In this document: piece after piece, positions 1 to 13,249 of the stretch | Layout: the number at the start of each line of letters is the position of its first letter | How positions within the stretch are numbered: the first letter of the stretch is position 1 | DNA from: Amphiduros pacificus | Lineage: Eukaryota; Annelida; Polychaeta; Phyllodocida; Hesionidae | DNA length: 64,000 bases | Reading direction: 5' to 3' | Assembly: GCA_949316495.1 (NCBI GenBank) | Contig: OX439008.1 | Location: 37,531,822 to 37,595,821 of the forward strand | Made by a program: the position numbers and the translations under genes | Notes under the pieces: generated by a model | The model's database searches: none | Told to the model about the DNA's origin: nothing | What the model saw: the letters and a program-made list of their open reading frames with translations, nothing else

Positions 1-3000
1 TCACGGACAAGGGTCAAAATAATGCATAGAACATCAAGTGTCAGTATTGCTGAGTTATTTCTGTTAATTAGTTCCTGACCTTTTGAAACCAATCACAAGT
101 AATCTACAGTTTCTCTTTTTGAACAACAAAGACTCTTACTCTTGTCTTAAGCAATAAGTGATAAAATGAAAAATAAGCTGAAAAAGGGGAGGGTAGAAAA
201 TACTTTGTATTTCACGATGAGTATTTTTGATTTTATCACATTCCAAAGAGAATCACAATTTGGATTTGGTAAAAGCTTGATAAAATCTCTCCAACTACTT
301 GAGCTGGTGGTGGAAATTGATTTAATGTTAGAAAGAACTATTAATTTTATTGGTATCAGGAATGTAAATTTCCCAGTGCTTTGTTTATTTGAGGTTTAAT
401 TGTGATTGACCCATTTGATCAAGATTTGAGTATTCATGGGTCAGTGTTTTTAAATGAGAAGAATTAATTGTAAACATGGCATTGTATGGAAAATGACCTT
501 GAAGTCAGTATTACTTTAAATTGCTGGAATATTTCTTTCACAGGAGATTGCTAAACTTTTAAAAGCTTTAAGACATAAATATGCAGTGTAGAATTGCTTG
601 AGTTTCAAATATATAATAAAGGCTTCCTGAATATTCACGTGAATTTGAAGGCTACAAGGTTTCTTTTGTTCCCCAGAGCATGATGGATCATTTGATCCCA
701 CCTGAGGTTTAGAATGTGTGGTCACAAGGGGTTTAGAGGGTATATGATGGTGGTCCCAAGGGTTAGAGGTTATATGTAAGGGGCCAAGTGGGGATTGTTT
801 CGTATCTGACAATTTGGAATCTCCCGAGACTTCTTCCAAGGTGTTAACTTTGGCCATCTTTTCAGCAACCAAGATGCAAGACACAGAAATTATCAATTAA
901 CTTTCCAAACCAGACAGTACATGTACTAACAGCTGTGAGATTTCAAATAAAATCTACAAATCTACAAGGAAGTTGACCAGATCTTGTTAGATCATCTCAG
1001 CAGAAGTGAGAATGGAATCATGCATATAATAGGGAATGTTTTATCTCTGCTCTTTAAACTGTCTGGTTCACATGTTTTGTGATCATATCAGCATCAGATT
1101 ACCAATATTGCCAGTCTCAGATGTTCTTCATAATCATTATTTCTCTGTTTGTATAAACAAAAAATCTACTGTTGCCTCATTATAACTAACATTTTGTGGG
1201 TTATGTTATCATTTTCTTGAAGTAAGTCCCAGATTGGAGTATTTTATTTGATAGGATATGTTATTCGGTGTTATAGGTTGTATTATGTATAGAAGCCCAA
1301 ACAACCAGAATATTTTGTGCAACATCACTAAAGCTCTCGTCTGAACCTAACTGCAAATGTTTACAAGGTATTGATCAACCTATATTTACTCTAACCATTG
1401 GTTTAGCCATGGGCAAAATACTTGGTCAAACTTCAAACAAGTGCAGATCACAGCTAAAACGTGTTGAGGCACAAACGGGGGATCAAGTTCTTCAAATATT
1501 TTACAGATTTGGTAATAATTGTCATTTGAGTATGTTGAGTATATGTAATTACATCAAAATCTACTCATGGACAGATCCTAATCACTGTTTGTTGCATATC
1601 ATTTTTCATGAAATGTTTAAGGAAATGCACCCCTTTTTGTTCATATTTTAAAACCTTTTATCCTTTTAATCCTTTTTATCATGGTAATTACCATAACAAC
1701 AGACAAAAATACCCAGCATACTTGAGGGGATTTTTTGACAAGGTAACAGTATTCAATGTCAGATTTAATGAAGTGGGCCAGAGTATTCTAAATTTGTTCT
1801 CAGCAAATAACCACCACAAATATTTGTATTTTGGCTGCATAAACTGCACAGAGCTACCATGTCCATGGTCTGTGTCCTGCACAACAGAACAAAATAAATC
1901 TCAATATACAATTTGTCTAAGTGCAGATTAAAAAGTTTGTGTTCTAGATTAAGAATTTGATAGAATTTTTAATATCTATCTCTTTTAACTTCCTGGAATG
2001 TTTTGCTTTGCAATGACATTCATGTAATGATTCATTCATAACAAAGGTTACTATGGAAATCTCTTTCTCTCTCTATATATAAAAATAACCTTTTTGTAAA
2101 GTATATATGGTAATGATATGTATGGATATTTCTTGTGGCCAGTTCAACACTTGTTTGAGGGGTGTAAAGTGGGTGAATGGAAGAGAATATAAATGTCTAC
2201 ATCCTGGTCCTCTTCAGAGGTGCATTGTGGGTACTAGAGTATGTCAAATGGCCACCTCATATTGCAAAGATCTCACCATGGCATATGTGTCTATTTTGTT
2301 TGGAAGTTGGCAAGAGGTCTGGTGGATCTGGCACAGGTAGACTATAGGAATGGTGAGAACGGTCTATAGTAGGTAGTATTTGCCCAGTCGGAAATGACCT
2401 CTTTGTATTGTGTGATTGTGTGAAGGGGCAGAAATACATACTGTCTATGAACTATAGTGAAGTGCAAATGATTCTTAACACTCTCAGACCAGGGCCTAAT
2501 ATAACCTTGGTGGGAAGGACAAACTGTGAAGAACTGCATTGTCTCATCCAAAATATAGGAATTTAAGAGAAAAGTTGTGTGCATGTCTTGCATTCATATC
2601 TTTGAGTATTTTCAAAAAAACTTTCTGGTTGAATTAACTTTTATCTGAATAGTTCCTATATTAGACTCATACAGTAGCTTATTGATTCAGTTTTTTAATA
2701 GATAAAAAGTATTTTTGAATGGTACTATGACCTGATATCCAGTAACTTTCTGACATTGTGCCATAAAATAGTGAACACTTGATCCAGTGAGTATTTTATC
2801 TGGCATGAAATTATATTTTATAGATCTACATGAAGACTTGGAGGAATCCCATTCCTCAAAGAATACTTCTGATAATGAACTGCTTATTCATTAACACAGA
2901 TTTCACATGAAAAGAATGCACTTATTCAAAACTCTTTGTTGCACTTGTTTGGCTTGTGTAATAAAAGTATATATCACTAGACACCTGATATCATAGGCTG

Positions 3001-6000
3001 CAATTCACATAGGTTCAGATTTGTAGCCGCTTCGCAATATTATTGATATGGGTGATATTTTTATATATCTGAAATATTTAATCCTCATGGTGACATTACA
3101 TGTAAAAAGCTTTTTACTTTTAACACTGGTTTACAGTTAGATTATAAAGGTTCATTTGAGGACTTTTCATTATGCAGTTTTTATAGGTGGTATATGATAT
3201 CAAATGCTTTGATGAAGTCTTGAATGAGCAAAGCATGGAATCTGAGGCCTGTTTGTGCTTGGTATAAGTATGCCATTAGCAAAGGATAGGCAGAGGAAAA
3301 CTGATCCCCTTTTGGGAGTCCTCATTTTCAAAGACATTTTGTGAACTTGAAAAAGAAATTGACAATATGAAATTGGAAGGTGAATAGAATTTCAGAATCT
3401 GGGTAAAATGAATATGAAAAAGTGGGATTTGATTTAGAGGAAGGTCGATTTGGTTAAGGATCAGACTGAGTTGGGAAGATTCTGCATTTAAAATTGGAGT
3501 TGTCGGTTTTAACAGATCATAAAGCAGCTTCTGCAAAATAAAAAGAGCGAACGAGATGGAGAGGTTAATCCTTTATTGGTTGGGTTACATTTCATCTTGT
3601 ACATTTCTAGCTAGAGTTTCTGCACTTCATCTTGTTACCCAGTCATCCATTTCCTCTGTCGATCAGTTTCCTTGGAACCTGTAAGTTTCACATGTGGCTT
3701 TGGGTAAAACTACCCAAGGTGTTGAAGAATGGGGCAGAAACCTCAGACTCCTGTTAGTTTTTCGGGTGCCAGAAAACATACCTCAATATGTTTTTTCTGC
3801 CACCTCGGTGAAGTAATGAGGAAAGTAGCTGTGTTTTGGGGGTATTTGTTTTCAGATGAAGGAAAGTGGTGTGGAATTGATCCTGACAAGTTGAGTCTCT
3901 GCAGAGCGTAGATAAACTGCAGAGGTAATAGCAAGAGAGAGAGAGGTACAGGAGCTGGCGGCAGACAAAGATGCCAGCAAATTGCATACGATAAACATCA
4001 AGAAAAAATCTGCAGTCAACTTAGAATTAAAGTAAATGAAACATAAAATTTTCACAAATTGGCTAATTTTCGCAAATTGGATGTTGTGACAATGAAATAT
4101 GTTTTGTCATTCTTTGATACATGGGGAATGCATGCTTTTTTCAGTAAAGCATATTTTACGGAGGAAAAAGGGAACAAATCAAGACAGAACAAAGGTTCAA
4201 AGTACTTTGAAGAAACAACAATAAATATCTGACAGCAGGATGTGCAGGGGGTTAAAAAAAAAAGCGGGTTAATGCCCAGAGGCAGCCTAGATTAGCATCA
4301 GGAGAATGGACAGCTGGAGCCCAAACTTATTATTTTCCATAAGATATCGTGATGGGGGACACTATTATTTTGATGAGTGAGGGTTAATGGGGAGAAGTCT
4401 TTATTTATTATGGGTTGAATGAGAAAAGTAAATTATGATAATTCAAGGTGATAAAAGCAAGGATCCCCAACCTAGACCATTTGATAGACAGATTCTGATT
4501 CTACCACCAGTGTCTATTGGTTTAATTTAGACAATTACAACATCATTAAATGATTAGTGAGATACATAATTTGAATGTATGAATATTTGGGCCTGTCTGG
4601 GTGATTAGCACCAGAGTCGTGGCTTTCCATAGCCTTAAGTTTAAAGCAAACCATATGATGATATGTGGAAATATACAAGTATTTAGATTTGTGATAACTG
4701 AGTGGGATGATGATATATTAATCATCATCTCTCTCGAATGTTACAATCTGTCGAATGATTATTAGCCTGAAGGTGGCATGAAACAAGAGGTCAAGTGGCA
4801 GGTCATTGCCATAGAAACAAAATATGATGATTCCGCCCTATTGTTTGATTGCATAGAGTAAGAATGTATGGTTTGATATTTCTGTGTTATCATGCTTGTA
4901 TATACCTGTGGCTAAAAAGTCAGGAGGAGATTTTAGACTTTTTTCAGTTAGACATTGCAGGGGGAGTAAAAGATAGAATTCTACTGATTAGAGCCGTTTC
5001 TCAGAGACCACCGGAGGTTGAACGGCAGATGGGACTGATTGTGGATCTCTCGTGTCAGTCAATGCAGGTAGACTCAATAGGAAAGGTGGGATGTCAAAGG
5101 GTCAAGGTCAGAGGTCAGGTAGATTGGCGACCTTTCAAGTGTCCTTGTATTGGCATGTAGGGTTTGGCAGGTAGAATCCAGGAGACCCTGGTGGTTTGAG
5201 AATGTCAGTGAGCTATGTTTGGGACCCACAACTGCTGGGAGCACATGGTCTGTCCCCGCATGGTTACCAGGGAAAGAGTCCATCACCTCGGCAACTGTCT
5301 TGTCACCCTAGCAACCTTGTGTATATATTTCAGTGAGGAAAAAATTAACTGGACCACACAAAATGGAAAGTGATTGATGAAAGGATGGAGATGGATCCAT
5401 GATACACACTCGCATACCGACTGTTTATGGGGGCTGTAAATTGAATAAATTGTTAATTTCAGTTAGTGGGATGACGCAAGTTGTGACATATCAAATTTCC
5501 AGTAATGGCTATTTTACAACCTTGAGCCAATATGTGGGGCATTGGTCATTCATGATGGACAGTAGATAATGGCCCAGATACAATTACACCACTCTCCTTC
5601 CCCCAATTAAAATACATTCATGTCTGAGTGTTAAACAGGAGACTTAAATAATTTCAACTCTTATGATCCATTTAATATTGATGTTGTGTCTTGTGTTGAA
5701 CAATAGTGATATAAACATAATATGCATATGAATGTTAATGCGAACTAGGAGAAATTATATCCTTCTAGAAACAGAGTGTGAATACCTTGTAATTTAGATG
5801 TATTTAGTCAGTGCTGGTGTTTTAATACTGGAGTAACCCCCCACAGCAGCAGTGGCTTGTGAGAATCAGCTTGTTGGGAAGCGAGTGAAGTTTGTGCAGA
5901 CTTTTATAAACTGGTGTATTTATCTAGGGTCAATCTTTGTACATATGTTAGTTTGTGGACAATCTTTTTAAGCACACGCAAGAAAGCATAAGAAACGTGA

Positions 6001-7506
6001 TTTGAATGTGGGATGGCTGCTTAAGGAGTCAGTCCCCGGCATGAAGTGAGCTTACTTGTGGTATGTTGTGTTTGCTAATGTACAGTCCCGCACCAGTTAA
6101 GTACAATGAATGTGAAAGCAGAAATATTAACCAAGCATTAACCCATTGTGGAGAAAATCCAACACTCCTCATCTGGGCCAATCCTGTAAATCCAGAAGTA
6201 AAAGACTTTCAAGAGTTCCTTTCTTCTGATGCAGTTATCTGTAAGCAATAAGAGATGCTGTTATGATCATAGAAAAATATACATATTGGCTAGAGAGATT
6301 CATTGCATCATTGATTGATCTGGGAGATCTTGAGTAACAGAAAAGCTCAAGATTGTTACCTGTCTTAAAAATGCATGATTTTAAGCATTAGTAACTGGAG
6401 AGAAAAAGTAGATCCATTTCTCTCAGTGAACCAGTAATTTTCTACATTTTTTTGGCAATAATTATCTAGAATATTAAGCAGGTCTATTTAAACCAATGTA
6501 TATGTGCTGTCAGCATGGAGGTTCCATGATAATGTAGATTGTGAGAACATTGCAACGCTGTATTAGTTTTCAAAGTGTCCACAAACAAAACTTGTCTCAA
6601 GAGGGCCTGGAATGTTGCGCGCATCGCTGAACCTCCTCAAGAATTATTAGTCGTCACACATTACTTGCTATTCTATAAGGCTAGTGTCTGACTGATCTGA
6701 CCCGCGCTTCTCACATTTCTGAGTCTGCATATCTTAACACCTCTTGGCATATTAGAAACACAGAGTTTGATCTGGTAATCAAAATGTAATATACATACCA
6801 TGTCTTTGTAGGGAATAATCAGGTGTGAAAAATGATACACTTTTCAGGTATGGGCTCGAAAAGCGCTACTCCTAGAAGGATGATTATAAGAACATTAATG
6901 TCAGACACTTGTGATTTATTGAGTAACCTGAAATAATGAAGAAATCTATCATAGGTTGGAAGGTGGCAGAAGTATACAGGGGCAGGGTTTGAGGTGAAAG
7001 TTAATCCACTGTCGCTTACTAAATGGTGCTCTGTCGTGTTCCCAGCAATATCAAAGAAAAGGGGTTTATTTATGTTTGGATAGGCAAACCTTTACAAATT
7101 AGTCAGCAGTAATCAAGTAAAGGATTTTAAATATAAGGATATAAATACTTTTAAAATGGATGGTTATATTTGTGTAATTAGCCGTCCTCAAGATGATAAG
7201 ATTCAAAATAAAGTCATTCTCAGCAAATGTCATCAGTATTGTGACTATTTGTCAGATGAAATCAGCAACCAAAATATTCATCCTCTTGTTTGCAAATCTG
7301 ACACCTGGGTGACTGAATAGGACCTATGTAGTGCCATCTGGTGAGAGATTTTGAACAAAATGATGATTCATTAGTCATTACCAAAAGTTAAATCCATTTG
7401 CAAGGTTACTGAAGATAAATTACAGTTACAGATACTTCATACTATTTATTTGACAAAGATTAAAATAAGAGTTGTACTAAAGTCTTGTATGTTTGTTTTA
7501 ATACAG
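1..7506 (+). other. Large upstream intron of the dachsous-like gene
   Basis: No reading frame here resembles a cadherin repeat or any other family I recognise; the open frames are all short. The first cadherin exon begins at 7507 after a clear acceptor (tttaatacag) and starts in mid-repeat, so a coding exon must lie further upstream, outside the window. The stretch is therefore read as intron by inference. The only regulatory-like site I noted is a CTCF-core-like motif at 7330-7344 on the minus strand. Confidence 0.6.
7330..7344 (-). promoter_or_regulatory. CTCF-core-like motif
   Basis: Read on the minus strand the 15-mer is TCACCAGATGGCACT, which fits 14 of 15 positions of the published CTCF core consensus CCASYAGRKGGCRSY. 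It sits 160 bp before the first coding exon seen here. Function is inferred only from the motif. Confidence 0.35.
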
Positions 7507-10500
7507 GTGTCAGCAGTGGACCCGGATTGTGGCTTAACCGGATCTCTGCAGTACAAGTTTGGCCTCAACCTCGGCCCAAGTGAGTTTGAAATCCGTGCAT
7601 CTACCGGAGAAATATGCATCACATCTGCTCTGGATTACGAAACCAAATCCAAATATGAGTTTCCAGTCACTGCTGTGGATCAAGGTAAGAAAAGTGATTA
7701 AACGTCATTTTTTAATGGTAGCAAAGTATTTTACAGTAAACAATCTACTCGGACCTTTTACATACTGCTGAGTTCTTTGCCGTGTGAAGGGGGGAGGGAG
7801 TTAAAGCTCAGTCCAGCACGGTTTATATAAATATTCAGTTTTGCTTCAAAGAGGCTTCAGACAGCAGACTTGTTGGCTATTGTACTGACCCCAGGGTGGC
7901 ATGATTTGCACTGACAGGGAGGTGCCAGAAAGGGTGATCTTTGTCTGGGAGGATAAAATATCAAGCCTTTTATTTATATCAAGTGGCAAACACCCCCAAT
8001 TTTCAGTCCCATTACTTCAATGGCAGACCGTGTTGCTCACTGTTTCAACCAATTACATGTAATAACCCTTGACATAAGAATCTACCAGCCCAAAACCCCA
8101 GAAATGTACAGTCAGGAAAGGTTAGAAACTAAAAACCAGCCGTTCATCAATGGATTGATAATGTTATATCCAAGCTGAAGGCTGTCATCATTTGTCCAGA
8201 CTTTATCTCTGCACTATGCTAACTTATTGCATGGATTGCAAAGAGACTTTCTCACACTCTTCTCTCAAGAAATATATGCCTTTTTTCCCACCAAATCTTT
8301 TGTCAGGATTATTTCATTCTTTAGGCCTGGGCAAAATTTGTTATGGACTTGAAATGAACAGGCATGATGACAACCTATCATGGTGCTCTAAATCAATATT
8401 TAATTGCTGGTGTGAAATATGACACCTTCCCTGTCGAATTGGGGCCGAGATAATTCCTGGGCCAGCAATTACCAGCAATTTTCACATCTATTAAAATATT
8501 GACAAATACATAACAGTGGGAATCAAATGCTGGTCAAGTGTAAAATACAATACTTTATTCAGTCCACAGCCAAAAATGCATCTTGCAAATGGACACTGAA
8601 AAGTAGTGTAGGAAAGTGAGTTATATAGGCCAAGCCATTTAATACTCATTTTGCAGTTACTGGGAAATATTAAAGGTTGATTTTTGTGGCATGAATGTGG
8701 TTAAAAAGTTTGAATTTATATGCACAGAAAAAAGATGAAATAAATCCTGACAAGATTTTTGAGTGACATTTAATTTTAGAGCTGTAATGAATTTAGGTGT
8801 TTTGGGCTGCCATGCATGATTCAGTCCATTCCAGTTGTCAAAAAATACGAATCCTTGTGGAATGAAACCACAAAATTGGAGTCCCAAGGTTATTTGCATC
8901 ATGCTAAGATGACAGACATATTTGTGCAACATTCAAGCCATGTCATGTCAAGTGTTCCAAGATGTTTGCGTTCACTCACAGCAAAAAAGCCTCATCCTTG
9001 TCACTGTCTTAAATTCAAACACTCCATGTGACAATTGGAATAATACTCCATGCTGATAGCGATAGAAATCTGCTAAACTCAAGTGAAATTTTAATGTCAT
9101 TGGGGACAGAACACTTTCCTTATCTTGGTATTTGCCCATCATTCTAAATCTATCATCTGTGTTTATTTTACAAAGAGATTTGATTTGCCCCCCTCCCATC
9201 AAAAATATACACCCCAGAAGTATATGTACAGATATAGATTTTGTTAGATAAGATTGCTTATTGTCAGTTTGATTGTTTGAACTCATGATGTGCGCTTGGT
9301 GATTTCAGATGGGCTTGACAGCAATGCTATGGTCAGGATCACCATTCAAGATGTCAATGACAATAGACCCTCGTTTGGTATCACCCAATATAACGTGAAT
9401 CTGGAAGAAACCAGCATTATCGGAACAGAAATTGTGGCTGTGCGAGCCATGGACGCTGACTCTGGAGACTATGGAAGCATGGAATATAGCATCTCAGGTG
9501 GCAACCAACAGCAGCTGTTTGCCATTGACTCTTCTACAGGTGAGTTATGCAATACACCACTAGGTGGCAGCAGTGAATACTCTGTAGTGCTGTCATCTAA
9601 CATTATCTATCATGATCATTTTCTTATTTACTAGCTCAATATTTATGTAATATATATGGTATTAAAAATAGTTCATGCATGAGACAGATTAAGTAGATAT
9701 CAGCCCAAAACGATATTAAAAAGGCCTAAAGTTCATCCAAGTCTAAAGAATTTTGAGTCCTTTTGTAACAGAATAGGTAAAAAATGCATATGGATGAAGA
9801 CATGGCATTTCCTCACATAGCAGAAGTCTGGCATGAACACTGAACATACCTCAAGCCTCAGGCTATTTGTAAAACACGGACTGATTTACTAGCTTATATG
9901 TGACAGAAAATCCTCCAGATTGAGATATGGCATTGTTTTATCAATGATTTCAGATAAATCTGATTTATTTATTAGTGCATCCCTGTATCTGGTGCACAAC
10001 ACTAGATAATAACCCTCTTTGAATTAAGACGGATAGCTTGGTGTATAATTACCTCTCTCTCAGTTTGTATTTGTGAGGAATGTGAAATAGAATTTGGGCT
10101 GAAAAGTAGCAGAACACTGATTCAATTATGTTCAATATTAAGTGCATAAGTGGAGATTTCTTGATAATGATAGCCATAATACAGAGGCTTACCATTGTAC
10201 AACGCTGTATGAAATCATTGTAGCATTTGATTGAACATCTATGTCGTCTGTTTAGCAAGAAAAGGTCATTGATGATATAAAAAAATACAGGCATGCTATA
10301 AATGTACGCTTGGCTGAAGATCTTTTAACATTGCTTAGCCTGAACATAAAAATATATAGAGAAATATTTTGAATGACTGAAAAAAAAGATGTTAAAAAGC
10401 TTGTGTTGTCAAAGGGTGGAAAACAATGATAAGTGACACCTGAAAGGGACATAACAAAGTGGCAATAGACACGGAACTGACGACTAGCAAGCTTGTTAGT

Positions 10501-13249
10501 GGGTTGTTGTCATCAAATGATAAGAGAAGGGACATCTGCTTTTTGTCAGTGTGTCCGGAATGGACTGAAATCATACGCCACCCCCGACAGATGCAGACCA
10601 ACTGACCCGATACATGCCATTCCTGCCCAGCAAAAATTGCCCCAAGAAATCACCTTAGATTCGCCAGGTCTTTGTCTGAGGATTCTGGACACGAGACTCA
10701 ACAAAAGATAAGAACGGGACACAAAAGTTGCAATGACCTTTTGATATGAAGGTCATTTTTTGTGGCCACTCATGTGGTCAAAGAGATAGCAGCCTATAAA
10801 ACAAACTCATTGATTTGCTTTGCTGCATTAATTGTGCTGAGTTAAACACGTAGGCTATATCACAGATAGAGACTGAAACGGGGAATTTATGGATGTAGGA
10901 TAATGAGGATAAAGTGAGGTGGACAATATAAACTGTAAATTATGCATGAATTAGCCTGTCACATATGATATACACCTCTGAGATCAATGCATATGTAGTC
11001 AGCGAGAAACCAAAATGAGATTATAGGAGTAAATACGAAAAAGGGGGATAGAGAGAATTACAACAAAATTAAATTAGGCTACCTTAGGCCTTTATCTGAT
11101 TTTACACTTTAGACATTTAGGCAAATTGGAAATGATGAAGAAAGTATGTAGCAATAATCAAACTATAACATATATGGCATGCAAAACTGTTTACTTATTT
11201 TAATACTCAAAATTATAAAAATCACCAATTTAGCTTTGATCTTATGTCATTCTCATCAGGTCCTTCCTAATCTGTACAATAAAGATCTCAATAAATATCT
11301 TGATTGTTCACCATATGAGTTCTGATATTTACTCTTTTTGTGTTTTATATCAATTAAATATGAACGAAAATAGCAGCTTTGTCAAATTATTAGATTAGAT
11401 GGAGTGTGGTTTGAAAAGCTCATCCAATGTCGGCAGAGCAAACATTACACAGCTTGCATCAGGTTTCATCAGATACCGATTATATTTCCTTTCTATTTAC
11501 CTGTATGTATTTTCCACATTTCATCACCAGACTGTTGCCATGGTGATGGGACTTTTGCTGAAGTCATTGTCTTGTCCCAAGTCACGATTTGTGGCGACCT
11601 GGATTTGCTTACATCTGATAATGATTCAGTAAAATATTATCAATTCCCAATTCTTGGCAAGCATACTAGAGCATTGTGGGGCAAAGTGTTATATTATGTC
11701 ATTCTCTGGCAGAGTGAAATCTTATTGCTTGAAATCTGAAACTTAATAGAATTGATTCTATTGATCAGATATTGATGATGCTCAGGTAAAGTAATTCCGA
11801 CCAATGTCTTTCTTGAACATACAGAATATATCAATAAATATCAACCAATTTGCAAGCATCAGAAAGAATCAATAGTCTAGAGTTCAATAAGAGGTGAAAT
11901 CGTATGTCTCAACCCTTCCAAACTCCTTATCATTCAACAAGATACACTTTAATTACAGAAATTTGCTCCCCTTATTAGAGCCAGACATGACATTAAGCAT
12001 TTTAGAGGCCTCGTTAAGGTAGTTGCAAGAATTTTTGGAGCAATCAATGAAATCCCAAAGGATTGCTAACGTCTGTTCTGTTGAATGTTTTATTTGAGAG
12101 ATAAATAATTTCTGGCAACAGTGCATTTGCCAGATTATGTTTTGATCATACATGCAAGATAGAAAATCAGAAGTATGGTTGATGTTGGTTGATGTTTCTG
12201 TTTAGATTTACCAAAGATATGTACATTCTTATGAGGAATTTTACAGTTGACAAAACATTTATGATATCTAATATTAATCAGAATTAGGACTTCTATGTTT
12301 GGTTGGTGTGTTTCCGTTCTTTCAAAGTTTGAATTATTTAGTAATTTATGTCACGAATGAAACTTTGAGATTCAATTAAGATGTTTATTATTTGTATATT
12401 TTCAGGTGTGATCACGCTGGAGCAATCACTGGTCAGCGCTGACGAGATCTACACTCTCTCTGTGTCTGCTAAAGATGGTGGTGGCTTGCAAACTCTGACC
12501 CCTGCCACGGTAACAATCCGAGTCCTCGACCCTTCCCAGAAGCCACCTGCCTTCTCCATGTCCCTGTACCAGTTCAGCATCTCCGAGTCGGCCAGCGTTG
12601 GGACGAGAGTAGGAACAGTCTCCGCCTCCAACAGTGACCCAGGTACATGCACCTTGTTAATGGATTTGGAATAAATAATTGAGGAAGAGTTCAAGGAGGG
12701 TCAGATTTGTTGTATAATACCTCAGGTCACCTGTACCGAGCAGTCAGAAGTGTTTGTGAATGTATCTATGGTCATAAGTCATTTATTTGCATTCTCTTAC
12801 TTGCAATAAGTTGTATCGCCTCTGGTGTTTTTACCCCTTCATGTCATTGACATGTGAAAATAATACTCAAATGAAGACACATGATAGTGTGACATGTTCT
12901 AATATTCATGAATAGATTTTTATTCTTTTTAGAAAAACATTATAACATTTGTCACATTTAAAGACAAAACATAGAATATATCCAACCAAATATAACAAGC
13001 AAGATATAAATTTTGTTTTAAATATCAAAATATTATAACTGGTCATTGTAATTATTATAATAAATTGATTGGTTTACAGATGCAGGAACTATAACATATT
13101 CAGTATTATCTGGAGGAGAGTTGTTCACTCTGGATGCAGTGAGCGGAGACATCCGGAGTCGAGAGGAGCTGGATCATGATACACTTCCATACGTCCTCCT
13201 CACGGTGCAAGCCCAGAGTGGAAACCCCGCCACCTATGCCATCGCCCAG
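7507..13249 (+). CDS. DCHS1: Dachsous exons 1-4 of the window (three to four cadherin repeats)
   Basis: Exon 7507-7684 opens in mid-repeat with VSAVDPDCGLTGSLQY and ends in phase 1. Exon 9309-9539 supplies the linker DVNDNRPSF and the next repeat up to AIDSSTG. Exon 12406-12642 completes that repeat; its linker reads VLDPSQKPPAF, so the calcium-binding DxNDN is lost at this junction. Exon 13080-13249 covers the second half of the following repeat and ends in phase 0. Introns here are long (1.6 and 2.9 kb), unlike the compact 3' half of the gene. Confidence 0.85.

Noticed and set aside
1409-1931. Two overlapping + strand open frames in the upstream intron
   Set aside because: No cadherin or other family resemblance, AT-rich low-complexity composition and no matching splice phases for dachsous.
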